Position numbers and translations under genes: made by a program. The notes beneath the pieces were generated by a model. It was not told the DNA's origin. It was given only the letters and a program-made list of their open reading frames with translations, and did no database searches. A DNA stretch of 60,547 nucleotides from Deltaproteobacteria bacterium (GTDB lineage: Bacteria; Desulfobacterota; Desulfarculia; Adiutricales; Adiutricaceae), in assembly GCA_031263485.1 (NCBI GenBank), contig JAISFS010000155.1, forward strand, positions 1 to 60,547, given 5' to 3'. Below are positions 44,304 through 52,752 of this stretch, piece by piece. Positions within the stretch are counted from its first letter, which is position 1, and each line of letters begins with the position of its first letter.

Positions 44304-45267
44304 GCTCGTCATCCAGCACGTGATGTTCGTGGTCCTCATGTACGGGGGCCGCTTCGGCGTGAACCTCGGCTCCGCCGTGCCCTGCTTCGCCTGCCCGTAC
44401 GTCTACGGCTGCGGGGGCTACTGCTACCTGATGGGCCTCCAGGGCTACATAGGGTTCGGCATCAGCGCCGCGCACTTCTGGGGCTACGAGGGACTGAGGG
44501 CAGTAGGCTACTTTCTGCTGTTCGTGGGCCTGGTGATGCTCCTGGGCAAGGCCTGGTGCGGCTTCGCCTGCCCCTTCGGGCTCGTCTCGGACTGGCTCAC
44601 GATGCTCAGGCGCAAGCTGGGCATCCCCGGCGCGAAGATCGGCCCCGAGACGCTCCGGAAACTCGGAAGCGTCAAGTACGGCCTGCTGGCCTTCTGCGCC
44701 GTGGGCCCGCTCCTCATCAACATGGGCGTCCTCCACCGGGACTTCTACGTCCCCTTCTGCCAGATGTTCTGTCCGGGAAAGCCGCTCCTGCCGCTGTTCG
44801 CCGGCGAGACCAGATTTTTCGCCTTGGATTTGACGAACTATGCGACTATCATAATGACCACGTCGTCGCTGCTCGTGACCGGGGGCTGCCTCGCGGCCAT
44901 GTTCGCGCGGCCCCGCTTCTTCTGCACCTTCTGCCCGATGCTCGCGCTCATCCATCTCCTGAAGCCACTGACCCCGCTAGCCCTCCGCAAGAACCCCGCG
45001 CTCTGCCACGGGTGCGGCGCCTGCCAGCGGGTCTGCGCCATGGACGTGGAGCGGGTCTGCACGGAGAAGGCCCTGGAGGACGTCCAGACCGGGGACTGCA
45101 TCAACTGCGGCGACTGCGTGGCCTGCTGCTCCTCGGAAGGGGCGCTGTCGCTCAAGTTCGCCGGCAAGACCCTGGTGAGCTCGTCGCCGGAGCTGGCGCT
45201 GGGGATAAGGAAGCCACGCAAGGCGGCGGGCCGGGCGGCCGGGCCCCGAGGGCCGCAGGCCGCCTGA
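44284..45267 (+). CDS. NapH/NosR-type membrane [4Fe-4S] protein
   Basis: 327 residues from the ATG at 44284, with GGAAGGAGG about ten bases upstream; it overlaps the previous gene by 20 bp. It is an integral membrane protein with about five hydrophobic helices. The paired CxxxCP/CxxCP motifs are those of NapH, NosR and CcoG relatives: CGFACP (Cys92, Cys96) and CTFCP (Cys214, Cys217). A C-terminal cytoplasmic domain holds two clusters, CHGCGACQRVC (241-251) and CINCGDCVACC (272-282). An additional Cys-rich N-terminal loop, CFACPYVYGCGGYC, and an FCQMFCP motif are less usual. Such proteins move electrons across or along the inner membrane to reductases or in metalloenzyme maturation; the partner here is unknown. 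The iron-sulfur dehydratase genes downstream are candidates. Confidence 0.88.
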   Translation: MLLRRYRLVIQHVMFVVLMYGGRFGVNLGSAVPCFACPYVYGCGGYCYLMGLQGYIGFGISAAHFWGYEGLRAVGYFLLFVGLVMLLGKAWCGFACPFGLVSDWLTMLRRKLGIPGAKIGPETLRKLGSVKYGLLAFCAVGPLLINMGVLHRDFYVPFCQMFCPGKPLLPLFAGETRFFALDLTNYATIIMTTSSLLVTGGCLAAMFARPRFFCTFCPMLALIHLLKPLTPLALRKNPALCHGCGACQRVCAMDVERVCTEKALEDVQTGDCINCGDCVACCSSEGALSLKFAGKTLVSSSPELALGIRKPRKAAGRAAGPRGPQAA

Positions 45268-46162
45268 CGGGTCCGATGTCCCTGAGGCGGGGTCCGGCAG
45301 GGCCAGGAGCCTGAAGCGGCGGCTCTTGGCCGGACGTTCGACAGGCGGCAGGCGTTCGGCGGGCAGCAAGCGCGGTCGATGGACGGTCGGCAGTCGGGCT
45401 GGCGCAAGGCGGTCTGCGAACGGTCGACAACAGAATCGGTGCAGGGCGCCCGGCGGACGGTCGGCGATAGGGTCGGTGCAGGGTGCCCGGCGGACGGTCG
45501 GCGATAGGGTCGGCGCAGGGCGCCCGGCGGCCGGCCGGCGATAGGGTCGGTGCAGGGTGCCCTGCGGACGGTCGGCGATAGGGTCGGCGCAGGGTGCCCG
45601 GCGGACGGTCGGCTGAAGGGGCGCGCAGGGTGCCCGATGGACGGACGATGCTCCTTGAGACGCTGGCTGACATAGCTTCTTGGGCCGCCGTCGGACGGCG
45701 GCTCTTGGGTTGAAGGCGGCGATGACCTTTGGGCCACGGGCGGACGGGCTCTTGGGCTGAAGGCGATGATGACTTCAGGCAGCAGGCGGCGATGGGCCTT
45801 GGCCCGCTGGCGGCAACGGTCCCTTGCTGCAGGCGGACGCAAGTCTCTCGGGAGGCCCTGAAGAGTAACCAGCCGTTTCCAGGAGATATCCGGACGGCAA
45901 TTGTGGAAGGTAACAGGCAAAGGTTCAGCAAGATGCATTTTGATTCGACGAGGAAGGTGCCCGGAGGAACGTGTCCTGCGGGCGGGACTATCAAGTCCGG
46001 TTGCGGCCGGATGGCCGGGCTTGCGGGGGGAGCGTCCCCTGCGGGCATCGGCGTGAAAGCCGAGACGCTTCCGTTCGCGGCCTTGGCGATGTCATGCGAT
46101 CGGGCGGCATCCGGCGCCTGCGCGTATGCGGGCCCATCGGGCTTGCGCGGAAAGGCATTGCC
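45268..46162. other. Spacer with a 37 bp array, no gene
   Basis: 0.9 kb of GC-rich sequence dominated by the array at 45441-45640, followed by looser repeats containing GGCTCTTGGG and GGCGATGA (to about 45,800). No promoter with clear boxes was found for the dehydratase gene. Confidence 0.55.
45441..45640. repeat. About 5.5 copies of a 37 bp tandem repeat
   Basis: GCAGGG(C/T)GCCC-type units begin at 45441, 45478, 45515, 45552, 45589 and 45625. Units adjoin directly without spacers, which excludes a CRISPR array. Confidence 0.85.
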
Positions 46163-47560
46163 ATGAGCGGCGGAGCGGTTGCCGCAAGCGCCCCCGCCGC
46201 GTCCGGGGGAAGGGCGGAAAGGGTGATAGCCCGCGCGGTCGACCGGAGGCGCGCGGAGCGGAAGGCCGAACTTGACAGGCTCACCTCCCGGGAGGACTAT
46301 CTCCCGGAGCTCGAATACTTCGTATCTCTCTACGAGGAGGACCCGGGGCTTGAGGCCATAGGCAAGCGGACCGGCAAGCGGCCCTGCGCGATCCTGTGCC
46401 TCCAGGCGCCCATCGAGATCTTCTGGGCACAGGGCTTCTCGCCCGTGAAGATATACTCGGGGTCCTTCGCCCAGGTGAACCTCACCTCCCCCAGGCTCCC
46501 GGCGCTCATGTGCCCGCTCATCAAGGCCGTCCTGGGCGAGCTGGAGACGGACCCGTCCCTCGCCTCGGCCCCGTGGGTGGTGCCCCTCACCTGCGACTGG
46601 GTGGTGAAGTTCAAGGAGGCGAGAGGCCTCTTCGGGGAGCTGGACGGGCCCGTGCATATGCTGGAGGTCCCTCGGGTGAAGGAGGGGCCTAGGGCCCGGG
46701 CCAGGTGGCTCTCTGAGATCCGCGAGCTTTCCGGGTTTCTGAAGGCCACTGGCGGCAAGGCCCTGAAGCGCCCCGAGTTGCTCGCCGCCGTGAACCGTAT
46801 GGAGGAGGCCCGCAAGGCATTCGCCGCGCTAAACTCTCTCAGACGCCGCGGCATGTTCCCCGCCGTCTGGGCCGCCTTCATCGCTGGCGCCTTCTTTTTG
46901 GATGCCCCGGAGCGCTGGACGGAAGGGCTTGCGAAGGCCGTTGAGGCCTTCGCCGCCTGCGGTAGCGCGGGCGGGCGAGCGCCTCGCCGAGAAGATTCCG
47001 GCGGCGCGGGGGCTGTCGGTGGCGATACGGGAGGCGAAGCCGAGGGCGCAGCCGGAGGCAAGGCCCAAGACGGAAACGGCTCCGTCGGCCGAGGCGAGGC
47101 CCGGCCAGACGGGGTGTTCCTGACCGGGGCCCCGGTGTTCTTCCCGAACTACAAGGTCCTCCACCTGATGGAGGAGGCGGGACTGCGGTGCCTCGGGGAC
47201 GACATGTGCTCCTCCGAGAGATTGTTCCCGAGGCACGTCGAGCTTTCGGACACCTCCGTGGAGGGCATGCTGGCTGCCCTGGCCGAGGCCTACCACCGGG
47301 GATGCCTGTGTCCGGTGTTCGCCGAGAGCGAGCGCAGGGCGGCCATCATCCGCGAGGCCGCGGACACGGGCGACGTGAAGGGGGTGGTCTTCCACCTCCT
47401 CAAGGGTTGCCACCCCTACGAGCTGGACTCCTTCCCCCTGGAGGAGAAGCTCGCCGGCTGGGGGCTCAAGTACCTGAAGATAGAGACCGACTACTCCTCG
47501 GAGGACAGCCGGAACCTGCTTACGAGGCTGGAGGCCTTCCGGCCGACGCTGGGCGTGTGA
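46163..47560 (+). CDS. 2-hydroxyacyl-CoA dehydratase D-component family iron-sulfur protein
   Basis: 465 residues from the ATG at 46163, with AAAGG seven bases upstream. It belongs to the HgdB/BcrB/FldB superfamily: CAILCLQAPIEIFWAQGF, ALMCPLIKAVLG (Cys117), PLTCDWVVKFKEARG (Cys144), FLTGAPVFFPNYKVL, and late GVVFHLLKGCHP (Cys416) with LKIETDYSSED. These cysteines bind iron-sulfur clusters in the family. Only one such subunit is encoded, next to one activase. That is the layout of YjiM/YjiL and of double-cubane-cluster proteins rather than two-subunit acyl-CoA dehydratases; no CoA-transferase or second subunit is nearby. A Gly/Ala-rich insert of about 50 residues (267-316) splits the domain. 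The substrate is unknown. Confidence 0.88.
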   Translation: MSGGAVAASAPAASGGRAERVIARAVDRRRAERKAELDRLTSREDYLPELEYFVSLYEEDPGLEAIGKRTGKRPCAILCLQAPIEIFWAQGFSPVKIYSGSFAQVNLTSPRLPALMCPLIKAVLGELETDPSLASAPWVVPLTCDWVVKFKEARGLFGELDGPVHMLEVPRVKEGPRARARWLSEIRELSGFLKATGGKALKRPELLAAVNRMEEARKAFAALNSLRRRGMFPAVWAAFIAGAFFLDAPERWTEGLAKAVEAFAACGSAGGRAPRREDSGGAGAVGGDTGGEAEGAAGGKAQDGNGSVGRGEARPDGVFLTGAPVFFPNYKVLHLMEEAGLRCLGDDMCSSERLFPRHVELSDTSVEGMLAALAEAYHRGCLCPVFAESERRAAIIREAADTGDVKGVVFHLLKGCHPYELDSFPLEEKLAGWGLKYLKIETDYSSEDSRNLLTRLEAFRPTLGV

Positions 47561-47603
47561 ATCTTGCCCCCTTCTGGGGGATAAAGGATACGGAGTGTCA
47601 GAT

Positions 47604-48368
47604 ATGGATTACAGGATAGGGCTCGATCTGGGAAGCACCGCCATCAAGGCCGTCATCGTCGAGGACGCGAACATGCTCTGGAAGGGCAACGTGCCCACCG
47701 CCCCGGACCAGGAATCGCTCGCCCGCGATCTTATCGAGAAGGGCCGGGAAGAGCTGGGGTTGCCGTCCACCTGGAGCTTCAAGCTCGCCTCCACCGGCTA
47801 CGGCAAGAGCCTGTACAGGTCGGCGGACCTGAAGCTGGACGAGCTCTCCGCGAACGCGAGGGGGCTCTTCAAGCTCTCCAACGGGGAGGCGAGGAGCCTC
47901 ATCAACATCGGCGGCCAGGACCTGAAGACCATCCGCCTCTCGGAGAACGGCGAGGTCACGGACTTCCGCATGAACGACAAGTGCGCCGCGGGGACGGGCA
48001 GGTTCTTCGAGCTGGCGGCGAGACTCTTGAACGTCCCGCTCTCCAACTTCGCGGAGCTCTCGCGGGAGCCCGGCGAGGAGGTGGAGCTCAACAGCACCTG
48101 CGTGGTCTTCGCCGAGAGCGAGATAGTCTCGCTTCTTGCCCGCGGGGTGCCTCCCCAGAGCGTCGTGAGGGCGCTTCACGCCTCCGTCGCCAGGAGGGCG
48201 GCTGGGCTTCTGGGCCGCGTGGGCGTGGAGGCCGTCTGGCTGGACGGCGGCCCTGCCCAGAACCGCGGCCTGGTGGAGGCCGTCGAGGACGAGCTCCTGA
48301 CCGAGGTGAAGGTGGCCCCCGCGCCCCAGTACACCGTGGCCTACGGCGCGGCGGTGAGCCTGAACTAG
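47604..48368 (+). CDS. ATP-dependent activase of the dehydratase family (HgdC/YjiL-like)
   Basis: 254 residues from the ATG at 47604, with GGAG eight bases upstream; a GTG three codons earlier is the alternative. ASKHA-fold ATPase: phosphate-1 loop IGLDLGSTAIKAVI, NIGGQDLKTI, and the cluster-binding cysteines Cys127 (MNDKCAAGTGRFFE) and Cys166 (STCVVFAESE). The homodimer would hold one [4Fe-4S] between subunits. It uses ATP hydrolysis to push an electron at very low potential into the partner at 46163, from which it is separated by only 43 bp. The source of electrons is usually ferredoxin; the membrane iron-sulfur protein upstream could instead be involved, which is inference. Confidence 0.92.
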   Translation: MDYRIGLDLGSTAIKAVIVEDANMLWKGNVPTAPDQESLARDLIEKGREELGLPSTWSFKLASTGYGKSLYRSADLKLDELSANARGLFKLSNGEARSLINIGGQDLKTIRLSENGEVTDFRMNDKCAAGTGRFFELAARLLNVPLSNFAELSREPGEEVELNSTCVVFAESEIVSLLARGVPPQSVVRALHASVARRAAGLLGRVGVEAVWLDGGPAQNRGLVEAVEDELLTEVKVAPAPQYTVAYGAAVSLN

Positions 48369-49457
48369 GGGCCTCCGGGCAAGCCGCCGACGTTGCGGCG
48401 TGTGACTCCCGGCCTTGAGTCTGGATCGAGCCGGGACGGATTCAGGACAGATCCGCGAAGAGTCCGTGACCGGTGAGCCTTGCCAAGGGAGTCGCGGGCG
48501 GAAGGCTAGGGGTTGGCGGAACAGGGCATGGAGATTATGGCGAATTCTCTTGGTGGCTTGAGAGCAAAGCAACTAGCCCACGCATGGCAACGGAGGCTGT
48601 GAATCAAGGTTTTTCGGTATTTCGTCCAAATCGGTGAAACGTTCAAGAAGATGGCCGCGCAGTCGTAAAGCCCTTGAAGCCGAATGGGCTATATCTGCTC
48701 CCTCAGTTCCGTGGGAAGAGCCTCCTTTGAGGTTTTTTTTCTGGAGGTGTCTTTTTTTCTGTTGCCAAAGTCAATTGGCGCAGGGACGGATTGCGAGGAC
48801 AAAGTTGATTCTATCGCCAAGGCGGTCAAGACCTCGCATTATCATCACGGGTAACCTATTGGCAGGAAACAGGCCATAGAGCGCGGAATGAACATTTCAA
48901 AGTCGGATTCCGCCCGTGAATCAGTCATGTGGGACATCTGGCCGGATAACTGTCAAGAAATGTAATGTGTTAGGGCTTTCGATCTAGTCGCTGAATTGAT
49001 GGACGACCCTCTGACGAGGCAATTTATTTCAAGCGCACCGTCGATTGTTCCGTCTGTTGAGGCCGAATCGTCAGAATCCTGCACGGGCAAGATTTCGGAG
49101 GCTGTGACCGATTATGTGGAGTCAACAAGCCATGTTTAAGCCATGTTTCGCGGTCTTGCCAGCCATGCTGTGTTCTGTTGACTTGCTGATGTTTTCGATG
49201 AACGGGCATGAGGTTGTCGGTTCGGTTTAAGGGCAGGAAGGGTGCAAGGATTCTGGTTTTGGGACGTTTTCTCGATTATTTAGGGTGTTTCGGCCAATCC
49301 GTTGCAAATATTCCGCTATCTTCCAGACTTCCAGACTTCCAGACTGGACAATTTGACAGTAACAATTTGTAACAAAGGGTAACTGGCTACCAAAATCATA
49401 GGAGCGGTCATCGTGGCCACTAAATAATGTAAATGGAATTTGCCATATAACTGTTTT

Positions 49458-49484
49458 ATACTCACCTTGAAATTCAGTGAGTAT
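49458..49484. promoter_or_regulatory. Dyad ATACTCAC / GTGAGTAT in the AT-rich stretch
   Basis: Perfect 8 bp arms (49458-49465 and 49477-49484) separated by 11 bp that contain the small palindrome TGAAATTCA. Operator- or hairpin-like; no adjacent gene makes its target clear. Confidence 0.35.
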
Positions 49485-50423
49485 TGATTGATACATTAAA
49501 AAGTATAAACTTAATGATTGCTAGAAGTTAATGTCTAAAAACTGTAAATGAAAATTATTAACAAATTAAATTCAACTTGCCAAATCTAAGGTATTGTCAA
49601 ATTGTTATAGTTGACCGTCCAATCGCCGCTCCCTTAAAGTTGCCAGTGGGGATCCCCACGTTTTAAGCCACCTTTGCCGTTGGTGCCTCGATAAGGTTAA
49701 CGGCGTTCTTGGCCTACTTCAGGGGACAGGGCAGGTTGTGACTTGGCGCGGTCGTTACCGGATGTCTGTTTCAACCTTCGGCTTTCGCTGACGTGCCTTC
49801 GAAACGCCGTTCATGACGCGTTCGTGACAGCAAGTTGCCCGGTAAGAAAGCCAGGCGGCACCGCCGTTCCCCGCAATCACGCCGAAAGGCTTTCCATTCG
49901 GGCTGAACGCGTTTTCGTCCGGCCCCGTTTCCGTTTATCCGTCACTCCACACTCACTCAAGCTTCAAGTACCTGATTCCCACTCCAGACAAGCGCCCAGG
50001 TCAGGATTCGGCGCCCCGCGACCATTGCGGGGCCCGATCGAAGGCCCGGCCTCTCGCTTTGAGGCCGTGCCGGAAGTATCCGAACCGTGGGCGGTGCCCG
50101 TCCACGCGCTTCGGGGATAAACCTCGAATCCGATGACGGGGAGGACCGCACGCCAGCGGGTCGGCCTTGCCGCCAGGGCAACGGGGGCCGGCAGCCATAG
50201 CGAAGCGGCGTCTCCAGGATGCGGGTTTTTTAGAGCAGGCCAGTGTGGGAGTGAAAATGAGAATCGGCGGGACCGATGGAACGGGGAGAGGGCGTTGTCG
50301 GCCCCTGCGCGCGAACGCGCGGGGCAAGGCAGGCGCCGTTCCCTATTCCGGCGCTCCCGCCGTCGGACGGACCTGCGGCCGTCTCAGAGACATTATCAGC
50401 CATTCCGCACGGCTGACCTACGC

Positions 50424-50460
50424 ATGCCCCGTCTCGTCGCGATGAGACGGGGCATTTTCT
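50424..50460 (+). terminator. Intrinsic terminator in the leader of the TonB receptor
   Basis: Perfect 12 bp stem (50424-50435 with 50444-50455), 8 nt loop, followed by TTTTCTT. It lies about 185 bp before the receptor start, on the same strand, and no gene ends just upstream. It therefore looks like an attenuator at the end of a regulatory leader rather than a simple gene terminator. Confidence 0.75.
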
Positions 50461-50643
50461 TCCGCCGTTCGGGCGTCGGGCCTCGCGGAGGCTACGCCCG
50501 AAACGTGCGGCCCTGCGCCGTCCCCGCCGCGACGTGGACGGCTTGGGCCCAGGGCCGCGAGGGCGAGAAGGAGTCCGGTTGCGGGACTCGCATGCGAAGA
50601 GCCGACATGCGAAGAGAAGAAATAGGAATAAGGAGAAAAGACC

Positions 50644-52722
50644 ATGAGACTGCTAATCTGGGCGCTGGCCGCCGCGTTCGCCGCCGGCGCGCCGTGCGCC
50701 GCGTACGCGCAGACCACCGTCGAGGAGGAAAGACGGGAGACGGGGCCTGACCTCGACGCCATCGTGGTGTCGGCGAGCAGGGTGCCCGAAAGCCTGAGGG
50801 ACGTGAGCCAGTCGGTGCAGGTGATAACCGCGGCCGACATCGAGCGCACGGGTGCCAACGATATTGTCGATCTGGTCAAGAAGCTGGGCATCAGGACCTA
50901 CATGGAGGGCTCCGACACTTACGGCAACAACGGCATCACGATGCGCGGCGGCAGGACCAGCATGCACGGCTTCGATCTGGGCGGCGACATCCTGATCCTG
51001 GTTGACGGGCGCAGGTCCGCGACCGACTTCGGATCGGAGTTCGAGATGTCGGCGGTCGAGAGGATCGAGGTTCTGCGCGGCCCCGGCGCGGTGCAGTTCG
51101 GATCGTCGGCCCTCTCCGGCGTCATAAACATCATCACCAAGCGGGGCGAGGCCACGCCTCAGGCCAAGGTCGAGGCGGGCATGGGGAGCTGGAGCGAATC
51201 GAAACTCGCGGCTTCCGGCTCCGGAATGGCCGGGAAGTTCGACTTCTCCGCCGCAGTGTCCCGCAGGAAGCGCGGAAACTACGAGATCCCCGACGGCGGT
51301 GCCCAGGAAAACACCGATCTGCCTTCCAGGACCAACTACCTCGCGAGCGTCGGCTACAACATAGACGATCTCAACAGGATCGGGCTGGTGTTCCACGGGT
51401 CCAACACGGACAGCGCCGGAAAGGGCGCCAGCGAGTCTTCGAATTCCGGGGCAAACAGGTACAGGTTCACGCGGCAGGACAGGAACAGCTACACCTTCGA
51501 TCTGGTCTACGAGGGCGCCAACCAGGCGGAGACGATGGGCTGGATGGCCCGTTACTTCCGCGGCGAGACCAACTACGAGTTGAGCCGCTACTATTTCTTC
51601 CACGATCCGCCCGCCAGGGAGAAGTTCTCCAAGAGCAAGAACGAGTTCAACGGCGCCCAGGCACAGTTCAGCTGGAGGCCGGGCATGTTCCAGCTGGTGA
51701 CCGGAGTGGACTGGCTCAAGTACGATTACGATCAGGTCCAGCTGGTCGCGAACCCGACCGACGCCTACAGCACCATCAACAACATCGGCGCGTTCCTGAT
51801 CGGAAAGCTCCATCTGCTTCAGGAAGGCAACCTGGTGCTCCAGGCGGGGCTCCGCTACGACGACTTCGACGTGAACGTGAAGGCAAACTCAGCCGTCAAC
51901 GGCAGCTGGACAAGGGACGTCGACACGTCGGTAGACAAGCTCAACCCGTCGTTGGGAATCACCTACAACCCGACCGAGTTCCTGAAACTCAGGGCCAACT
52001 ACGGCGCGGCGTTCAAGCTCCCCCTCCCGCGTCAGATGGGCGGCTTCACGTACATGATGACGACCCCGTTCGTGGGCAACCCGGACTTGAAACCGGAGGA
52101 AAGCACGAACGTGGAGGCCGGGTTCGACCTCGAGTGGAGGGGCCTGTTCTTCAGCGCAACCTACTTCAACACCAAGATGAAGAACGCCATCACATACAGG
52201 ACCATCACGACCGCCTCGCCCGATTACGTTCCCGGATACTCTTCCGGTAGCTACTACTGGTACTACAACGCGCCCAAGGCGACGGTCAGAGGCATCGAGG
52301 TAGGGGGAAGTTTCGACGTGGGCGAGTACTTCGATCTCGACTTCCGCCTCGAGCCTTACGCCTACTGGACCCGGCTCTTCAGGTTCCACGACGAGGACAC
52401 CGGCGAGCCGCTCGCCGACAGGGGCAAGGACAACGCCTCGTTCGGGGTGCAGTTCTCCTATCCGGCCTACAAGCTGTCGGCCAGCATCGACGGGACCTGG
52501 ATCGGGCCGATGTATTCCGGTTCCGGCAGCAGCGCCAGGGACATCTCGGGCGGCACGGTCTTCGACTTCTCGATCAGGAAAGCGCTCTTTTCCACCGAGA
52601 ACAGCGGGGACGTGTACATCAAGGCCAACGTCAGGAACCTCTTCAACGAGGAATACCAGACGACCGTCGACGATATCATGCCGGGCCGTTCCTTCTATGT
52701 GGCCCTCGAATACAATTATTGA
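50644..52722 (+). CDS. TonB-dependent outer-membrane receptor
   Basis: 692 residues from an ATG with AAGGAG nine bases upstream. A signal peptide covers residues 1-22 (LLIWALAAAFAAGAPCAAYA). The TonB box is LDAIVVSASR (about 37-46). A plug domain follows (VSQSVQVITAADIERTG, DILILVDGRRSATDFGS, RIEVLRGPGAVQFGSSALSG, VINIITKRG), then a 22-strand barrel with the usual late motifs (NPDLKPEESTNVEAGFDLEW, NVRNLFNEEYQT) and a terminal tyrosine. It imports a scarce ligand such as a siderophore, haem or cobamide, powered by TonB; the ligand cannot be read from sequence. The leader has an intrinsic terminator. A fragment with Fur-like TGAGAATC (near 50,259) lies further upstream. The autotransporter gene follows after 30 bp, so the two form an operon. 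Confidence 0.95.
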   Translation: MRLLIWALAAAFAAGAPCAAYAQTTVEEERRETGPDLDAIVVSASRVPESLRDVSQSVQVITAADIERTGANDIVDLVKKLGIRTYMEGSDTYGNNGITMRGGRTSMHGFDLGGDILILVDGRRSATDFGSEFEMSAVERIEVLRGPGAVQFGSSALSGVINIITKRGEATPQAKVEAGMGSWSESKLAASGSGMAGKFDFSAAVSRRKRGNYEIPDGGAQENTDLPSRTNYLASVGYNIDDLNRIGLVFHGSNTDSAGKGASESSNSGANRYRFTRQDRNSYTFDLVYEGANQAETMGWMARYFRGETNYELSRYYFFHDPPAREKFSKSKNEFNGAQAQFSWRPGMFQLVTGVDWLKYDYDQVQLVANPTDAYSTINNIGAFLIGKLHLLQEGNLVLQAGLRYDDFDVNVKANSAVNGSWTRDVDTSVDKLNPSLGITYNPTEFLKLRANYGAAFKLPLPRQMGGFTYMMTTPFVGNPDLKPEESTNVEAGFDLEWRGLFFSATYFNTKMKNAITYRTITTASPDYVPGYSSGSYYWYYNAPKATVRGIEVGGSFDVGEYFDLDFRLEPYAYWTRLFRFHDEDTGEPLADRGKDNASFGVQFSYPAYKLSASIDGTWIGPMYSGSGSSARDISGGTVFDFSIRKALFSTENSGDVYIKANVRNLFNEEYQTTVDDIMPGRSFYVALEYNY

Positions 52723-52752
52723 TTATCGAGCCTTAGAAAGGACTTTGTCGAG

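Larger units (their letters stand above)
48369..50643. other. 2.3 kb spacer with an AT-rich core and structured leader
   Basis: GC falls steadily to a very AT-rich stretch (about 49,250-49,630), then rises again. Contents: three 8 bp repeats CTTCCAGA (49320-49343), the dyad at 49458-49484, and ahead of the TonB receptor a GC-rich leader ending in an intrinsic terminator (50424-50460). Short frames such as 49227-49496 minus and 49743-50120 plus have no motifs or good start sites. No gene called. Confidence 0.5.

Noticed and set aside
45441-45640. CRISPR array
   Set aside because: Units adjoin directly with no spacers and no cas genes are present; the same holds for the 30, 42 and 60 bp arrays.
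48715-48745. Terminator at GCCTCCTTTGAGG followed by eight T
   Set aside because: The stem is only four base pairs and no gene ends nearby on that strand.
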